A program made the translations under genes and the position numbers. From an uncultured Flavobacteriales bacterium (GTDB lineage: Bacteria > Bacteroidota > Bacteroidia > Flavobacteriales > JBLHRE01), in assembly GCA_937139155.1 (NCBI GenBank), contig CAKZPI010000006.1, forward strand, positions 1 to 64,000: a stretch of 64,000 nucleotides of DNA, written 5' to 3'. This document shows positions 18,969 to 28,175 of this stretch, piece by piece (within the stretch, counting starts at the first letter, position 1; every line of letters starts with the position of its first letter). The notes below the pieces were generated by a model, which saw nothing but the letters and a program-made list of their open reading frames with translations, did no database searches and was not told the origin of the DNA.

Positions 18969-19990
18969 TTCTCCAAGGCAGACTCCATATTGCTTATGCA
19001 CTCAACAAAGGAGTCTTGGGTATTAAGGCAGGGGATTAAGGTGAACTTTTCGCCCCCATTATTGAGGAAAATTTCCTTTCCTTCTTCTCCAATTTCTTCA
19101 ATGGTTTCAAGACAATCGCTTACAAAGGCCGGACAAACCACCAATAAATTTTTAATTCCTTTTTTAGGAAGTTCAGCCAGAACGGCATCGGTGAAGGGGG
19201 TAAGCCAAGGGTCTTTTCCCAGTCTGGATTGAAAGCTACTGCTCACCTTGTCTTCTGATAACCCAAGGATCAATCGAATCTGATCGGTAGTCTTCAAAAC
19301 CTGATGTCGATAGCAAAAAGCATGGGCATCGGACTGTACTTTGCAACAATCTTTTGATTGCAAACAATGCGACTTGGTGATGTCTGATTTTCGAATATGC
19401 CTTTCCGGAACACCGTGATAAGAAAAGAGAATATGGTCAAATTCCTTGTCAGTATACGGTTTTATGCTTCGGTAAAGAGCCGTGAGGTAGTCTGAGTTCA
19501 GATAAAAGGGAGGTTCAAAGCTGAACTTCATATCCGAGAATTTCCCATAGCTAAGGGATTTCACCTTTTCTACCACCGTTTCATAGCTGCTCATGGCGTA
19601 GTGAGGATAGAGAGGAATGCAGTGAACCTGCTTGATTCCTTTTTCTTGTAAATCACGAAGTGTGTTTGCAATGGATGGGTTTCCATACCTCATGGCAAGG
19701 GCAACATGATAATTTGATTTTTCCTGAACGGCCTCTCTTAATTGTTTGGAAATAACAATAAGCGGAGACCCCTCATCGGTCCAGATGGTTTTATAGGCCT
19801 CAGCAGATTGGGCCGGGCGGGTAGGAAGAATGAAGCCTTCCACAATTATTTTCCGAATCAGCCAAGGGGCGTCGATCACCCTTTTATCTGATAAAAATTC
19901 GCGCAAATACCTTTTCACATCGCCAACTTCCGTTGAATCTGGTGATCCCAGATTGATCAAAAGAAGGGCCTTCTCTTTATCCTTCAGCAT
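18965..19990 (-). CDS. hemH: Ferrochelatase
   Basis: 341 aa, normal length. It inserts Fe2+ into protoporphyrin IX to make protoheme. Visible motifs are INLGSPDS at the start, RYGNPS, the catalytic SYHGVPERH with metal-site H192, and the acidic CLETIEEIGEE helix near residue 260. The start at ATG 19990 (MLKDKEK) is preferred over an upstream in-frame TTG at 19996. It overlaps the end of the AraC gene by 14 bp, so the regulator and ferrochelatase are co-transcribed. hemG follows with ATGA overlap. Confidence 0.96.
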   Translation of the reverse strand: MLKDKEKALLLINLGSPDSTEVGDVKRYLREFLSDKRVIDAPWLIRKIIVEGFILPTRPAQSAEAYKTIWTDEGSPLIVISKQLREAVQEKSNYHVALAMRYGNPSIANTLRDLQEKGIKQVHCIPLYPHYAMSSYETVVEKVKSLSYGKFSDMKFSFEPPFYLNSDYLTALYRSIKPYTDKEFDHILFSYHGVPERHIRKSDITKSHCLQSKDCCKVQSDAHAFCYRHQVLKTTDQIRLILGLSEDKVSSSFQSRLGKDPWLTPFTDAVLAELPKKGIKNLLVVCPAFVSDCLETIEEIGEEGKEIFLNNGGEKFTLIPCLNTQDSFVECISNMESALEK

Positions 19991-20843
19991 GGGCAATTGA
20001 ACTAATGTATTTTTTGGGGGTTATATGATATTTCTTCTTGAATGCGGTAATGAAATGAGAGGGATTGCTGTAACCAATGGCAAAGGCAACCTCATTCACC
20101 TGGTGTTGGCGGGTCTCTAACATTTGCCGAGCCTTCTCCATTCGGTAGTCATTAAGGTAGGTAAATACCGGCTGACCGTAAACATTTTTGAATCCCTCTT
20201 TAAGCTTATAGAGGTTTAAGCCCGTGCGCTGGCTGAGTTGCTCCATGCTGGGCGGATTTTGATGTTCATGCAAGAGAATTTCTTTGGCCTGTCTAATTTT
20301 TCGTACCACTTCCTCGTCATGTAGAAACGGACAATTGGCTTCGTTTGGATTTTCTCCTTTATTGAAAAAATGCCCGAGTAATTCATAAACCTTGCCCTTA
20401 ATGAATAAGCTTTTCACAGAAGGGTGGAGGTTGAAATGAAAAATTTGATCCAAAACAATGTTTACCGCTGGTGAGATTTCGCGCTGGGCATAATATTTCT
20501 TCTGAGCGTTGTCTCCTTCAAGAAATGGAATGGCCCCTGTATGTTCCTTAAAAAAGTCGTGAAGCTTCTGAAAAGAAATGAAAATACAGAGTAAGGCAGA
20601 CTTTCCTGAGAGGTTTAGGTCGTAACTAAGCCTTTGGGTCGGATTGTAAATTAGGTATACCTGGCCCTCAGGTAGGGGGAGGGTATAGGCTCCATTATTG
20701 AAGGCAAGCTCTGACTTACCCTTTGATTGAAAATAAAGGTGAATAAAGTCGGGATGGGTTTTCCTGGAAATTCCTTGGAGGCTTTTCTGCTTGTTATTCA
20801 GCAAACTAACTTCCAAATCCGACTCTAAAATTAAATCATCCAT
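19977..20843 (-). CDS. AraC-family transcriptional regulator, probable regulator of heme genes
   Basis: 288 aa. The C-terminal ~100 residues contain two helix-turn-helix motifs of the AraC type (MEQLSQRTGLNLYKLKEGF, then VNEVAFAIGYSNPSHF leading to FKKKYHITPKKY). The N-terminal ~170 residues are a ligand-sensing part without a recognisable cupin signature. It sits between and divergent from hemA, overlapping hemH. AraC regulators in this position are common next to hem genes in Flavobacteriales, so control of both heme operons through the 20844-21059 intergenic region is inferred. The effector (heme, a porphyrin or iron) is unknown. Confidence 0.9.
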   Translation of the reverse strand: MDDLILESDLEVSLLNNKQKSLQGISRKTHPDFIHLYFQSKGKSELAFNNGAYTLPLPEGQVYLIYNPTQRLSYDLNLSGKSALLCIFISFQKLHDFFKEHTGAIPFLEGDNAQKKYYAQREISPAVNIVLDQIFHFNLHPSVKSLFIKGKVYELLGHFFNKGENPNEANCPFLHDEEVVRKIRQAKEILLHEHQNPPSMEQLSQRTGLNLYKLKEGFKNVYGQPVFTYLNDYRMEKARQMLETRQHQVNEVAFAIGYSNPSHFITAFKKKYHITPKKYISSIAHAEG

Positions 20844-20870
20844 GAACTTCTTGCGTCATTTTTATTGGGG

Positions 20871-20878
20871 CAAAGATG
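20871..20878 (-). promoter_or_regulatory. Candidate -7 box for araC-hemH-hemG operon
   Basis: Minus-strand CATCTTTG has one mismatch to TAnnTTTG and ends 27 nt before the AraC ATG. It is placed correctly for a promoter of this operon. Confidence 0.35.
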
Positions 20879-21045
20879 CGACCTTTATCGGGAAAAAATG
20901 AACTTTTTAGCTAGGATTATTTCGGTCAGCCCTTGTAAATCCTTGTTTTAGGGCATGAGGACTTCCTTTTTGTACCGAGTGATTCATTCGGCGAAAGCCG
21001 AAGAAAATTTTTCATATAGAGGTATTTTTTACCTTTTAAGGGTTT

Positions 21046-21053
21046 TATTTTTG
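21046..21053 (+). promoter_or_regulatory. -7 promoter box of the hemACDEFBL operon
   Basis: TATTTTTG is an exact TAnnTTTG match and is followed by CCGC, the same 12-nt string found at the adhesin/PorP promoter near 50158. It ends 6 nt before the ATG at 21060 and 18 nt before the next Met codon at 21072. No -33 TTTG is obvious. Confidence 0.5.
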
Positions 21054-21059
21054 CCGCCG

Positions 21060-22280
21060 ATGACCGAGAATATGGATTATTGGGTTTTGGGCGTTTCACA
21101 CAAGTCGTGCGCCCTTGAGGATCGGGAGATGTTTAGTCTTGGTGAGGAGGCTCGCAGGCGTCTTCTAAGTTCCTTAGTGGATGAAGGTTTTCAGGATGTC
21201 CTCATTCTTTCTACCTGCAATAGAACGGAGGTTTTTGGTCTTGGAGGAGACTTAGATAGGGCGTATGAATTATTCTTAACGGCCACAGGGGTAAAGGACG
21301 AGCGGTCAAAATGGGTGCATCGATATTCTCACCTAGAGGCTGTAAATTATTTTCTACGCGTTGCCGTTGGTCTGGAATCTCAGATTTTAGGCGATTTTGA
21401 AATCATCGCTCAAATCAAGAAAGCCTACGCAGAATCAAAGAAGAATGGGGCCGTTACCGGGAAGATGGAAAGGCTTGTGAATTCTTCCATACAGGCATCC
21501 AAGCAAATTCGAACCGAAACCGCTTTGAGTTCTGGGGCAACTTCCGTTGCTTATGCAGCTACCCATTATATTAAATCCTTTGTTCCTGATTTTTCTGAAA
21601 AAAGCATTGCTCTTGTTGGAACGGGTAAAATTGGTCAAACCACTTGCGACAACCTTTTGAAACATGTAAGTCATAGGAAGCTTACCTTGGTGAACCGATC
21701 CTTTGAAAAAGCGGAAAAACTAGCAGAGAAGTACCATGTTCATGCCAGGTCTTTGAAGGATTTGGAAGCCGTGGTTCAGGAGTCGGAGGTGGTTGTGGTT
21801 GCCACCGGGGCCGATCAGTATACCCTTGATAAATCCTTGAGAATTCCTTCCGGAACCAAACGCTGGTTCATTGATTTATCGGTACCTAGAAATGTAGACC
21901 CGGATTTGAATTCAGAAGAAACCGAGGTCATAAGCATGGATGAACTCAATTCCATTACCAAGGAAACCATGCAGAATCGTCAGTCTGAAGTGCCCGCAGC
22001 AGAGGAGATTCTCAACCATCACTTGAATGAGTTTTTAGATTGGATGAGGTTCCGAAAGGCTTCCCCAATTTTAAAAGCTGTTCGCAACCACCTAGAAGGC
22101 CTGAGCCCTGAAGAAAAATCTGCCTTGAAAAGCTCGTTTGACGGAGCCATGGGCATGAATCCTACAAATACTTCCAGACTTGATGGTGCCTTTGCCGCAC
22201 ATTTAAAGTCTGAACCCAAAGAATTCGAAACCCGACTCAAACAACTTGAGCACTGGGTGGGAGAACAAGGAATACGATGA
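21060..22280 (+). CDS. hemA: Glutamyl-tRNA reductase
   Basis: 406 aa from ATG 21060. It reduces glutamyl-tRNA(Glu) to glutamate-1-semialdehyde with NADPH, the first step of the C5 heme pathway. Motifs are LGVSHKSC at the N-terminus, the catalytic Cys C53 in STCNRTEVF, the GLESQILGD stretch, the NADPH-binding ALVGTGKIGQ, and WFIDLSVPRNVDP. The frame is open from 20955, but the extra residues lie upstream of the family start and across the promoter box. If the -7 box at 21046 is used, the second Met (21072, MDYWVLGVSHKS) would give a normal short leader. It is the first gene of the rightward heme operon, and its stop overlaps hemC (ATGA). Confidence 0.95.
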   Translation: MTENMDYWVLGVSHKSCALEDREMFSLGEEARRRLLSSLVDEGFQDVLILSTCNRTEVFGLGGDLDRAYELFLTATGVKDERSKWVHRYSHLEAVNYFLRVAVGLESQILGDFEIIAQIKKAYAESKKNGAVTGKMERLVNSSIQASKQIRTETALSSGATSVAYAATHYIKSFVPDFSEKSIALVGTGKIGQTTCDNLLKHVSHRKLTLVNRSFEKAEKLAEKYHVHARSLKDLEAVVQESEVVVVATGADQYTLDKSLRIPSGTKRWFIDLSVPRNVDPDLNSEETEVISMDELNSITKETMQNRQSEVPAAEEILNHHLNEFLDWMRFRKASPILKAVRNHLEGLSPEEKSALKSSFDGAMGMNPTNTSRLDGAFAAHLKSEPKEFETRLKQLEHWVGEQGIR

Positions 22281-23170
22281 AAAAGCCACTTAGAATTGGC
22301 ACTAGAAAAAGTCCCTTAGCCCTCTGGCAAGCGGAAAAAGTTGCCTATGAACTTAAGAAAAAAGGAAAGGCTGTAGAAATTGTTGGCATCGATTCTTTGG
22401 GCGATTTAAACCTTAAGGATCCTTTAGATAGTTTAGGACAAACAGGGGTTTTTACCAAAGCCCTTGATCAAGCCATACTAGAAGGCAAGATTGATGCTGC
22501 GGTTCATTCTTTGAAAGACGTAGCTACTCAGGTTCCTGAGGGTTTGTGCATGGCTGCCTGTTTGCAACGCGGGCCCAAAAAGGATGTATTGGTGCTTGGA
22601 ATAAAACCCAATCCTGATCAAGTAATTGCCACGGGGTCGCCCAGAAGAAAGGCTCAATGGTTGCATAAGTTTCCTAGTTATACCGTGGAAGGACTTCGGG
22701 GAAACGTGCAAACCCGGATTCAAAAAATTCACCAGTCAAACTGGGAAGGAGGAATAATGGCTGAGGCCGGATTGAAAAGAATGGAGCTGGGACATTTAAA
22801 ACACGAAGTTTTGAATTGGATGTATCCCGCCCCGTCACAAGGAATTGTATCTGTTTTTACCAGAGATTCACTTCAGGCTGAATTTGCCCCCATCAACAAT
22901 CAAGCGGCTGAATTTGACGCCTTGTTTGAACGATCCTTTTTAAGGCATTTGGAAGGAGGCTGTGCTGCCCCCATTGGGGTGAACTTGATTCAGGTTAACA
23001 ATGGTTTTGAATCAGAGGGTGTGGTTTTAATGCCTGACGGATCAAAAGCCGCCTTTGCTAAGCATGTATTTACCCAAACTGATCCAGTAAAAGAAGGCAT
23101 TAAATTGGCCGAAAAAGTTTTGGAAGCGGGGGGAGAATGGATCATGAGCCAAATCCGGAAACAAGGATGA
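22277..23170 (+). CDS. hemC: Hydroxymethylbilane synthase (porphobilinogen deaminase)
   Basis: 297 aa. It polymerises four porphobilinogens to hydroxymethylbilane. Visible are LRIGTRKSPLALWQA at the start, HSLKD (77-81), GSPRRKAQ (120-127), LRGNVQTR (140-147) and the dipyrromethane-cofactor Cys C229 in EGGCAAPIG. Start ATG 22277 overlaps the hemA stop by 4 bp and the 3' end overlaps hemD by 4 bp, consistent with translational coupling. Slightly short of the usual ~310 aa but complete. Confidence 0.97.
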   Translation: MKKPLRIGTRKSPLALWQAEKVAYELKKKGKAVEIVGIDSLGDLNLKDPLDSLGQTGVFTKALDQAILEGKIDAAVHSLKDVATQVPEGLCMAACLQRGPKKDVLVLGIKPNPDQVIATGSPRRKAQWLHKFPSYTVEGLRGNVQTRIQKIHQSNWEGGIMAEAGLKRMELGHLKHEVLNWMYPAPSQGIVSVFTRDSLQAEFAPINNQAAEFDALFERSFLRHLEGGCAAPIGVNLIQVNNGFESEGVVLMPDGSKAAFAKHVFTQTDPVKEGIKLAEKVLEAGGEWIMSQIRKQG

Positions 23171-23814
23171 GAAAAATACTTTTTACCCGGGAAATTTCCT
23201 CCTTTCCATTGCATGAATTCCCCAATTCAGAGTTCCGTTTTCAGCCCCTAATTCACAAGGTAAGCTTGCCCTTGTCTAGCTCTGACCGGAAAGAAATTGA
23301 AAATACCAAAAACTGGATTATAAGTTCAGGTAATACTTATAAAATTCTGGGAAATAAAAATATAAGGAGTTCAAGCTCGGTTAATTTATGGGCGGTTGGG
23401 GAAGTGGATCAATCGATACAATGGGGGGGAGTTCGAAAGTTTGACTATAGCAAAGATCTGGTAGAAGCGCTTGAGGAATCCAAGGAGGAAAGCTTTGCTT
23501 TTTTAGGAGCGAAACAACCCCTTCCTTCCTTTCAAGAAAACTTGAAATCAACGAAGAAAGGGGTAAAGTTTTTTGCCCTTTATGAAACCAAACCTCTGTC
23601 CATTCAATTCGTACAAAACTTTCATGCCATCGTTTTCTTTAGTCCCTCAGCGGTGAAATCCTACCTATCCCAGAACCAGGCAAAATCAGAGAAAATATAT
23701 TGCATAGGAAAGACTACGGGCAGGTTTTGCCAGAAGTTTTGGAAGGATGTGTCTTGGCCTGAAAAGCCAAATCGAAAAGCATTAATAGAATTATTGAAAC
23801 AAGATCTTTCATGA
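23167..23814 (+). CDS. hemD: Uroporphyrinogen-III synthase
   Basis: 215 aa from ATG 23167 ([10 protein letters not shown]), which forms an ATGA overlap with the hemC stop; a longer frame from 23137 is less likely. It cyclises hydroxymethylbilane with inversion of ring D. HemD is poorly conserved. The call rests on the LFTREIS start, the [12 protein letters not shown] motif, IYCIGKTT near the C-terminus, the length, and its position between hemC and hemE. Confidence 0.9.
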   Translation: MRKILFTREISSFPLHEFPNSEFRFQPLIHKVSLPLSSSDRKEIENTKNWIISSGNTYKILGNKNIRSSSSVNLWAVGEVDQSIQWGGVRKFDYSKDLVEALEESKEESFAFLGAKQPLPSFQENLKSTKKGVKFFALYETKPLSIQFVQNFHAIVFFSPSAVKSYLSQNQAKSEKIYCIGKTTGRFCQKFWKDVSWPEKPNRKALIELLKQDLS

Positions 23815-24842
23815 GTACTTATCAAAATGATTTATTCCTTCGGGCACTGAAGGGTGAAGAAACCGAACGTCCACCGGTATGGATGATGCGCCAAGCAGGG
23901 CGTTACCTTCCTGATTTTATGAAGCTTAAAGAGAAGTATCCTTTTTTTCAAAGGGTTCAAACTCCTGAACTTGCTGCTGAGATCACGGTTCAACCCATTG
24001 ATCAGGTTGGGGTAGATACGGCCATTTTGTTTTCAGACATATTGGTCATCCCTCAGGCCATGGGGCAGGAGGTTAAAATGGTTCCAGGAAGAGGGCCTGT
24101 ACTTCCAGATCCCATCCGCACCCAAGCTGACCTCGATCGTTTGGTAACCCCTCCAGCGGCTGAAGAACTAGACTATGTAATGAAGGCTATCAAGGTCACC
24201 AAGGAGATGTTGAACCATCGGGTTCCGTTGATTGGATTTGCAGGTTCACCCTGGACCCTATTTTGTTATATGGTTGAAGGTCAGGGGTCAAAAGATTTCT
24301 CCTTGGCAAAATCATTGGCCTACCAAAATCCAAAATTGGCCCACGGACTGTTGCAGAAAATCACTGACATCACCATTGATTATTTGCACGAAAAAGTAAA
24401 AGCAGGGGTAGATGTGGTTCAAATATTTGATTCATGGGGAGGAATGCTCGGACCTCAAGATTACCGGGTGTATTCACTGCCATATATTGATCAAATTGTA
24501 AAAAGCCTTAAAGAAGAGGTTCCGGTGATTGCCTTTGCCAAGGGATGCTGGTATGCTCTGGACGACCTAAAAGCTACAGGGGCGGCGGCTTTGGGGGTTG
24601 ACTGGACCCTTAATCCGGCGAAAGCCAGAGAAATTGTAGGCAAGGATGTAATACTGCAAGGAAACTTTGACCCGTCTAGACTTTTAGCGCCCATTCCTCA
24701 AATTGAAAAATGGGTAGACGAAATGATTCAAGGCTTTGGTTCTCAGAAATATATTGCCAACCTAGGACATGGAATCTTGCCCCATGTTCCGGTTGATCAT
24801 GCCAAGGCATTTGTAAATAGAGTGAAAGCATGGAAGGCTTAA
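23811..24842 (+). CDS. hemE: Uroporphyrinogen decarboxylase
   Basis: 343 aa. It removes four acetate carboxyl groups from uroporphyrinogen III to give coproporphyrinogen III. Signature [16 protein letters not shown] (residues ~21-36) carries the substrate-binding Arg residues; [12 protein letters not shown] supplies the catalytic Asp; the second signature [16 protein letters not shown] follows. DSWGGMLGP and [11 protein letters not shown] are also seen. ATG overlaps the hemD stop (ATGA). Confidence 0.98.
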   Translation: MSTYQNDLFLRALKGEETERPPVWMMRQAGRYLPDFMKLKEKYPFFQRVQTPELAAEITVQPIDQVGVDTAILFSDILVIPQAMGQEVKMVPGRGPVLPDPIRTQADLDRLVTPPAAEELDYVMKAIKVTKEMLNHRVPLIGFAGSPWTLFCYMVEGQGSKDFSLAKSLAYQNPKLAHGLLQKITDITIDYLHEKVKAGVDVVQIFDSWGGMLGPQDYRVYSLPYIDQIVKSLKEEVPVIAFAKGCWYALDDLKATGAAALGVDWTLNPAKAREIVGKDVILQGNFDPSRLLAPIPQIEKWVDEMIQGFGSQKYIANLGHGILPHVPVDHAKAFVNRVKAWKA

Positions 24843-25744
24843 GAAAAGAAAGGTTTGAGCGGTTCATTTTAGACCTTCAAGATCGAATTACCGAACAATT
24901 ATCGGCCATTGATGGGAAATCGGAATTTCTTGAAGATAAATGGGAGCGACCCGGTGGGGGCGGAGGAAGAACCCGAGTGATTCAAAATGGTGAGGTTTTC
25001 GAAAAAGGAGGGGTGAATACCTCTGTGGTTTTTGGAGACTTGCCGAAGCCCATGCAAGTAAAATTTGGGGTGGAAGCAGGGAAGTTTTACGCCTGTGGAC
25101 TCTCATTAGTCCTTCATCCTGAGAATCCGAAAATTCCAACCGTTCATGCCAATTGGAGGTATTTTGAACTTTTTGATGAAAAGGATGAGAGGGTAGATGC
25201 TTGGTATGGTGGAGGTTCAGACCTAACACCCTATTACCTATTTGAAGATGATGCCAAACATTTTCATCAAATTCAGAAAAATGCCCTTGATCAGCACGAT
25301 GAAGCCCTGTATCCCCAATTTAAAAAAGCCTGTGATGAGTATTTCTACAATGAACATCGCAACGAAGGCAGAGGCATTGGAGGAACCTTTTTTGATTATT
25401 TGAGAGCAGGTGAAGAAGGTTTAGACTTTTACGAAGGAATGGTCATGGACATGGGAAAGGCATTTTTGCCCTCCTATGTGCCCATTGTTCAGAAAAGAAG
25501 AGACTTAAGCTTTTCCGATGAGGAACGATATTTTCAAGAAATACGAAGGGGTAGGTATGTTGAGTTTAATCTGGTACATGACCGGGGCACCCTCTTTGGC
25601 CTCAAAACCAAAGGCCGTATTGAGTCCATTTTAATGAGCTTGCCGCCCAGGGTTCGTTGGGATTACGATTTCCAAGTTCAACCAAACTCTGCCGAAGAAA
25701 ACCTAATTCATTGCCTTCAAAACCCAAGAGAATGGATAAGCTAA
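24830..25744 (+). CDS. hemF: Oxygen-dependent coproporphyrinogen-III oxidase
   Basis: 304 aa, normal length. It oxidatively decarboxylates coproporphyrinogen III to protoporphyrinogen IX using O2. Motifs are [11 protein letters not shown] near residue 41, [21 protein letters not shown] with following acidic and His residues (EDDAKHFH), [11 protein letters not shown] and [13 protein letters not shown]. It overlaps hemE by 13 bp and hemB by 13 bp. An O2-dependent enzyme fits aerobic growth; no hemN is in the window. Confidence 0.97.
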   Translation: MEGLRKERFERFILDLQDRITEQLSAIDGKSEFLEDKWERPGGGGGRTRVIQNGEVFEKGGVNTSVVFGDLPKPMQVKFGVEAGKFYACGLSLVLHPENPKIPTVHANWRYFELFDEKDERVDAWYGGGSDLTPYYLFEDDAKHFHQIQKNALDQHDEALYPQFKKACDEYFYNEHRNEGRGIGGTFFDYLRAGEEGLDFYEGMVMDMGKAFLPSYVPIVQKRRDLSFSDEERYFQEIRRGRYVEFNLVHDRGTLFGLKTKGRIESILMSLPPRVRWDYDFQVQPNSAEENLIHCLQNPREWIS

Positions 25745-26709
25745 ACCAAAACATTCGTCCCAGAAGATTAAGGAAATCTGCCGCCATACGAGACATGGTT
25801 CAAGAGAATCATATTGGCATTCAAGACCTAATAGCTCCTCTATTTGTGGTAGATGGAAAGGGGGTGAAGGAAGGGATTTCTTCCATGCCTGGTTACTATA
25901 GGTATAGCCTTGATTTGCAGTTGGAAAAGCTTAAAATCTGGGTAGACGCGGGTCTGCGATCGGCCTTGCTATTTGTAAAGGTTGAAGAGGATTTGAAAGA
26001 CAATACCGGAAAGGCTTCCTGGGATGAAAATGGATTGATGCAAAAAGCCATTCAAAGCATTAAATCAGAATTCCCTGAGCTTTGTTTAATGACCGATGTA
26101 GCCCTTGATCCATACTCTTCTTATGGGCACGATGGAATTGTACGTGAGGGTGAAATTGTAAACGATGAAACCGTAGAAGCCCTGATTAAAATGGGCCTAA
26201 GCCATGCCAAAGCTGGGGCTGATTTTCTAGCCCCCTCAGATATGATGGACGGTCGGGTAGGAGCCATACGGAAGGCCTTGGATGCTGCTGGGTATACGGG
26301 AGTAGGCATTATGTCTTATGCGGCCAAATATGCCTCTTGTTTTTATGGACCCTTTCGGGATGCCCTAGATTCTGCTCCAGGCTTTGGAGATAAGAAAACC
26401 TACCAAATGAATCCGGCCAATAAAAAAGAGGCTTTGAGAGAAATTGAACTAGACATTCAAGAAGGGGCAGATATTTTAATGGTTAAACCCGGGATGCCTT
26501 ATTTGGACGTGGTACACATGGTTAAAGAACATGCCGATTTACCCGTTGCGGCCTATCAAGTGAGTGGTGAGTATGCCATGATTAAGGCTGCCGGTGAAAG
26601 GGGCTGGCTGAATGAAAAACAAGCCATGCATGAATCTCTTTTGGCTTTTAAAAGAGCTGGAGCGGATTTAATTGCCACCTATTTTATTGATGATTTCATA
26701 AATATTTGA
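25732..26709 (+). CDS. hemB: Delta-aminolevulinic acid dehydratase (porphobilinogen synthase)
   Basis: 325 aa from ATG 25732 ([14 protein letters not shown]); a longer frame from 25657 runs inside hemF and is rejected. It condenses two 5-aminolevulinates to porphobilinogen. The Schiff-base lysines are K199 (SYAAKYAS) and K252 (LMVKPGMPY). The metal loop reads [14 protein letters not shown] with D122, D126 and D134 in place of the three Cys of zinc-type enzymes, so this is probably a Mg2+-dependent type. 13-bp overlap with hemF. Confidence 0.97.
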   Translation: MDKLNQNIRPRRLRKSAAIRDMVQENHIGIQDLIAPLFVVDGKGVKEGISSMPGYYRYSLDLQLEKLKIWVDAGLRSALLFVKVEEDLKDNTGKASWDENGLMQKAIQSIKSEFPELCLMTDVALDPYSSYGHDGIVREGEIVNDETVEALIKMGLSHAKAGADFLAPSDMMDGRVGAIRKALDAAGYTGVGIMSYAAKYASCFYGPFRDALDSAPGFGDKKTYQMNPANKKEALREIELDIQEGADILMVKPGMPYLDVVHMVKEHADLPVAAYQVSGEYAMIKAAGERGWLNEKQAMHESLLAFKRAGADLIATYFIDDFINI

Positions 26710-26711
26710 AA

Positions 26712-28004
26712 ATGAATTTTAGCAAATCAGAAGAGTTATTTGAAAGAGCCCAAAGGTCAATTCCAGGAGGGGTTAATTCTCCGGTACGTGCTTTTAAGTC
26801 GGTTGGAGGCAAACCTGTCTTTTTTGAAAGGGCCAAAGGAGCCTATTTATACGATGCAGATGGCCAGGCCTATATTGATTTTGTGAACTCATGGGGACCC
26901 ATGATTTTAGGTCAAGGCCGGGAAGATATTTTAAACGCCGTTCAAGACCGAATGTCGAAGGGGTTAACCTTCGGGGCACCCACGGCCATAGAAATTGAGT
27001 TGGCTGAGCTTATTAAGTCTATGGTACCCGGACTTGACTTGATTCGAATGGTGAATTCTGGAACCGAGGCATGTATGTCGGCCATACGATTGGCAAGGGG
27101 GTATACGGGTAAATCCAAGATCATCAAATTTGCGGGCTGCTACCATGGGCATGCAGATTCTTTCTTAATCAAAGCCGGTTCTGGGGCGGTTACATTAGGA
27201 ACACCTGATAGTCCTGGAGTTACCCCGGGAACCGCTGCAGATACTCTAATTGCGGAGTATAATAACCTAGAATCCGTTCGTAAGCAGGTTGAAGATCATG
27301 GTTCAGATTTAGCGGCAATTATTCTGGAACCGGTAGCTGGAAACATGGGCTGCATTCCACCCTCAAAGGAATTCTTACAAGGACTTCGGGAAATTGCCGA
27401 CCAACAAGGAGCCGTTTTGATTTTTGACGAGGTTATGACTGGATTTCGTTTGGCCAAGGGTGGAGCCCAAGAGGCCTATGGAATTCAAGCTGACCTGGTA
27501 ACCTATGGAAAGGTAATTGGTGGAGGAATGCCCGTTGGAGCCTTTGGAGGCAAAAGGGAAATTATGGAAAAGATTTCACCCCTAGGCCCCGTTTACCAAG
27601 CCGGAACCCTTTCAGGAAACCCATTGGCCATGGCTTGCGGATTGGCAACCTTGGGCATTCTAAATGAGCAACCTGAGATTTACCAAAAACTTGAAAATAC
27701 GGGGGCTAAATTAGAATCCGGACTAAGAGAGGCATTGGAACCTCTTGAATTTACCATCAACCGGAAAGGGTCCATGATTTCAGTGCATTTTGGAAGCCAT
27801 TCTGTGCTTGATTTTGATTCCGCCGCCAAGGCAAACAACGATCGGTTTAAGCGTTTCTTCCATTTCATGCTAAACCATGGGGTTTATTTACCTCCTTCTG
27901 CCTTTGAAACTTGGTTCATATCAGAAGCCATTGGAGAAAACGAAATTCAAAAAACCCTTGATTTGGTTGGGGAATTTGCAAGATTAGAGACCGCCATTGC
28001 ATAA
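26712..28004 (+). CDS. hemL: Glutamate-1-semialdehyde 2,1-aminomutase
   Basis: 430 aa from ATG 26712 ([10 protein letters not shown]), 2 nt after the hemB stop; an in-frame TTG at 26706 is less likely. This PLP enzyme converts glutamate-1-semialdehyde to 5-aminolevulinate. Motifs are the N-terminal [21 protein letters not shown], the GCYHGHAD loop, [10 protein letters not shown] and the PLP lysine K267 in [14 protein letters not shown]. It is the last gene of the heme operon, followed by a rho-independent terminator. Confidence 0.98.
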   Translation: MNFSKSEELFERAQRSIPGGVNSPVRAFKSVGGKPVFFERAKGAYLYDADGQAYIDFVNSWGPMILGQGREDILNAVQDRMSKGLTFGAPTAIEIELAELIKSMVPGLDLIRMVNSGTEACMSAIRLARGYTGKSKIIKFAGCYHGHADSFLIKAGSGAVTLGTPDSPGVTPGTAADTLIAEYNNLESVRKQVEDHGSDLAAIILEPVAGNMGCIPPSKEFLQGLREIADQQGAVLIFDEVMTGFRLAKGGAQEAYGIQADLVTYGKVIGGGMPVGAFGGKREIMEKISPLGPVYQAGTLSGNPLAMACGLATLGILNEQPEIYQKLENTGAKLESGLREALEPLEFTINRKGSMISVHFGSHSVLDFDSAAKANNDRFKRFFHFMLNHGVYLPPSAFETWFISEAIGENEIQKTLDLVGEFARLETAIA

Positions 28005-28029
28005 GAATTTGGTTGATAAATAAATTTTG

Positions 28030-28057
28030 AACCCCGTGTGAAAGCATGGGGTTTTTT
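28030..28057 (+). terminator. Rho-independent terminator of hemACDEFBL
   Basis: AACCCCGTG, a 6-nt loop, then CATGGGGTT running into a T-tract (28052-28057). The stem has one G-T pair. It lies 25 nt after the hemL stop. Confidence 0.85.
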
Positions 28058-28175
28058 GTTTCACTTTGTATAAATGAAAGCGAAATGTTTTGGTTTAAGT
28101 ATTCTGAAAACCAGACCATGACGATTTTATTTAATACCTTTTGAAAATCATAGAAAATAAAAATCAACCAAACTC

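Noticed and set aside
20955..21059. Longer N-terminus for hemA from ATG 20955
   Set aside because: The extra 35 residues are not part of the family and cover the -7 promoter box.
25657..25731. Longer N-terminus for hemB
   Set aside because: This is the end of hemF in another frame; the ATG at 25732 matches the family start.
28091..28113. Short inverted repeat TGGTTT/AAACCA upstream of the lipoprotein gene
   Set aside because: Only 6-bp arms with an 11-nt loop in A+T-rich DNA; expected by chance.
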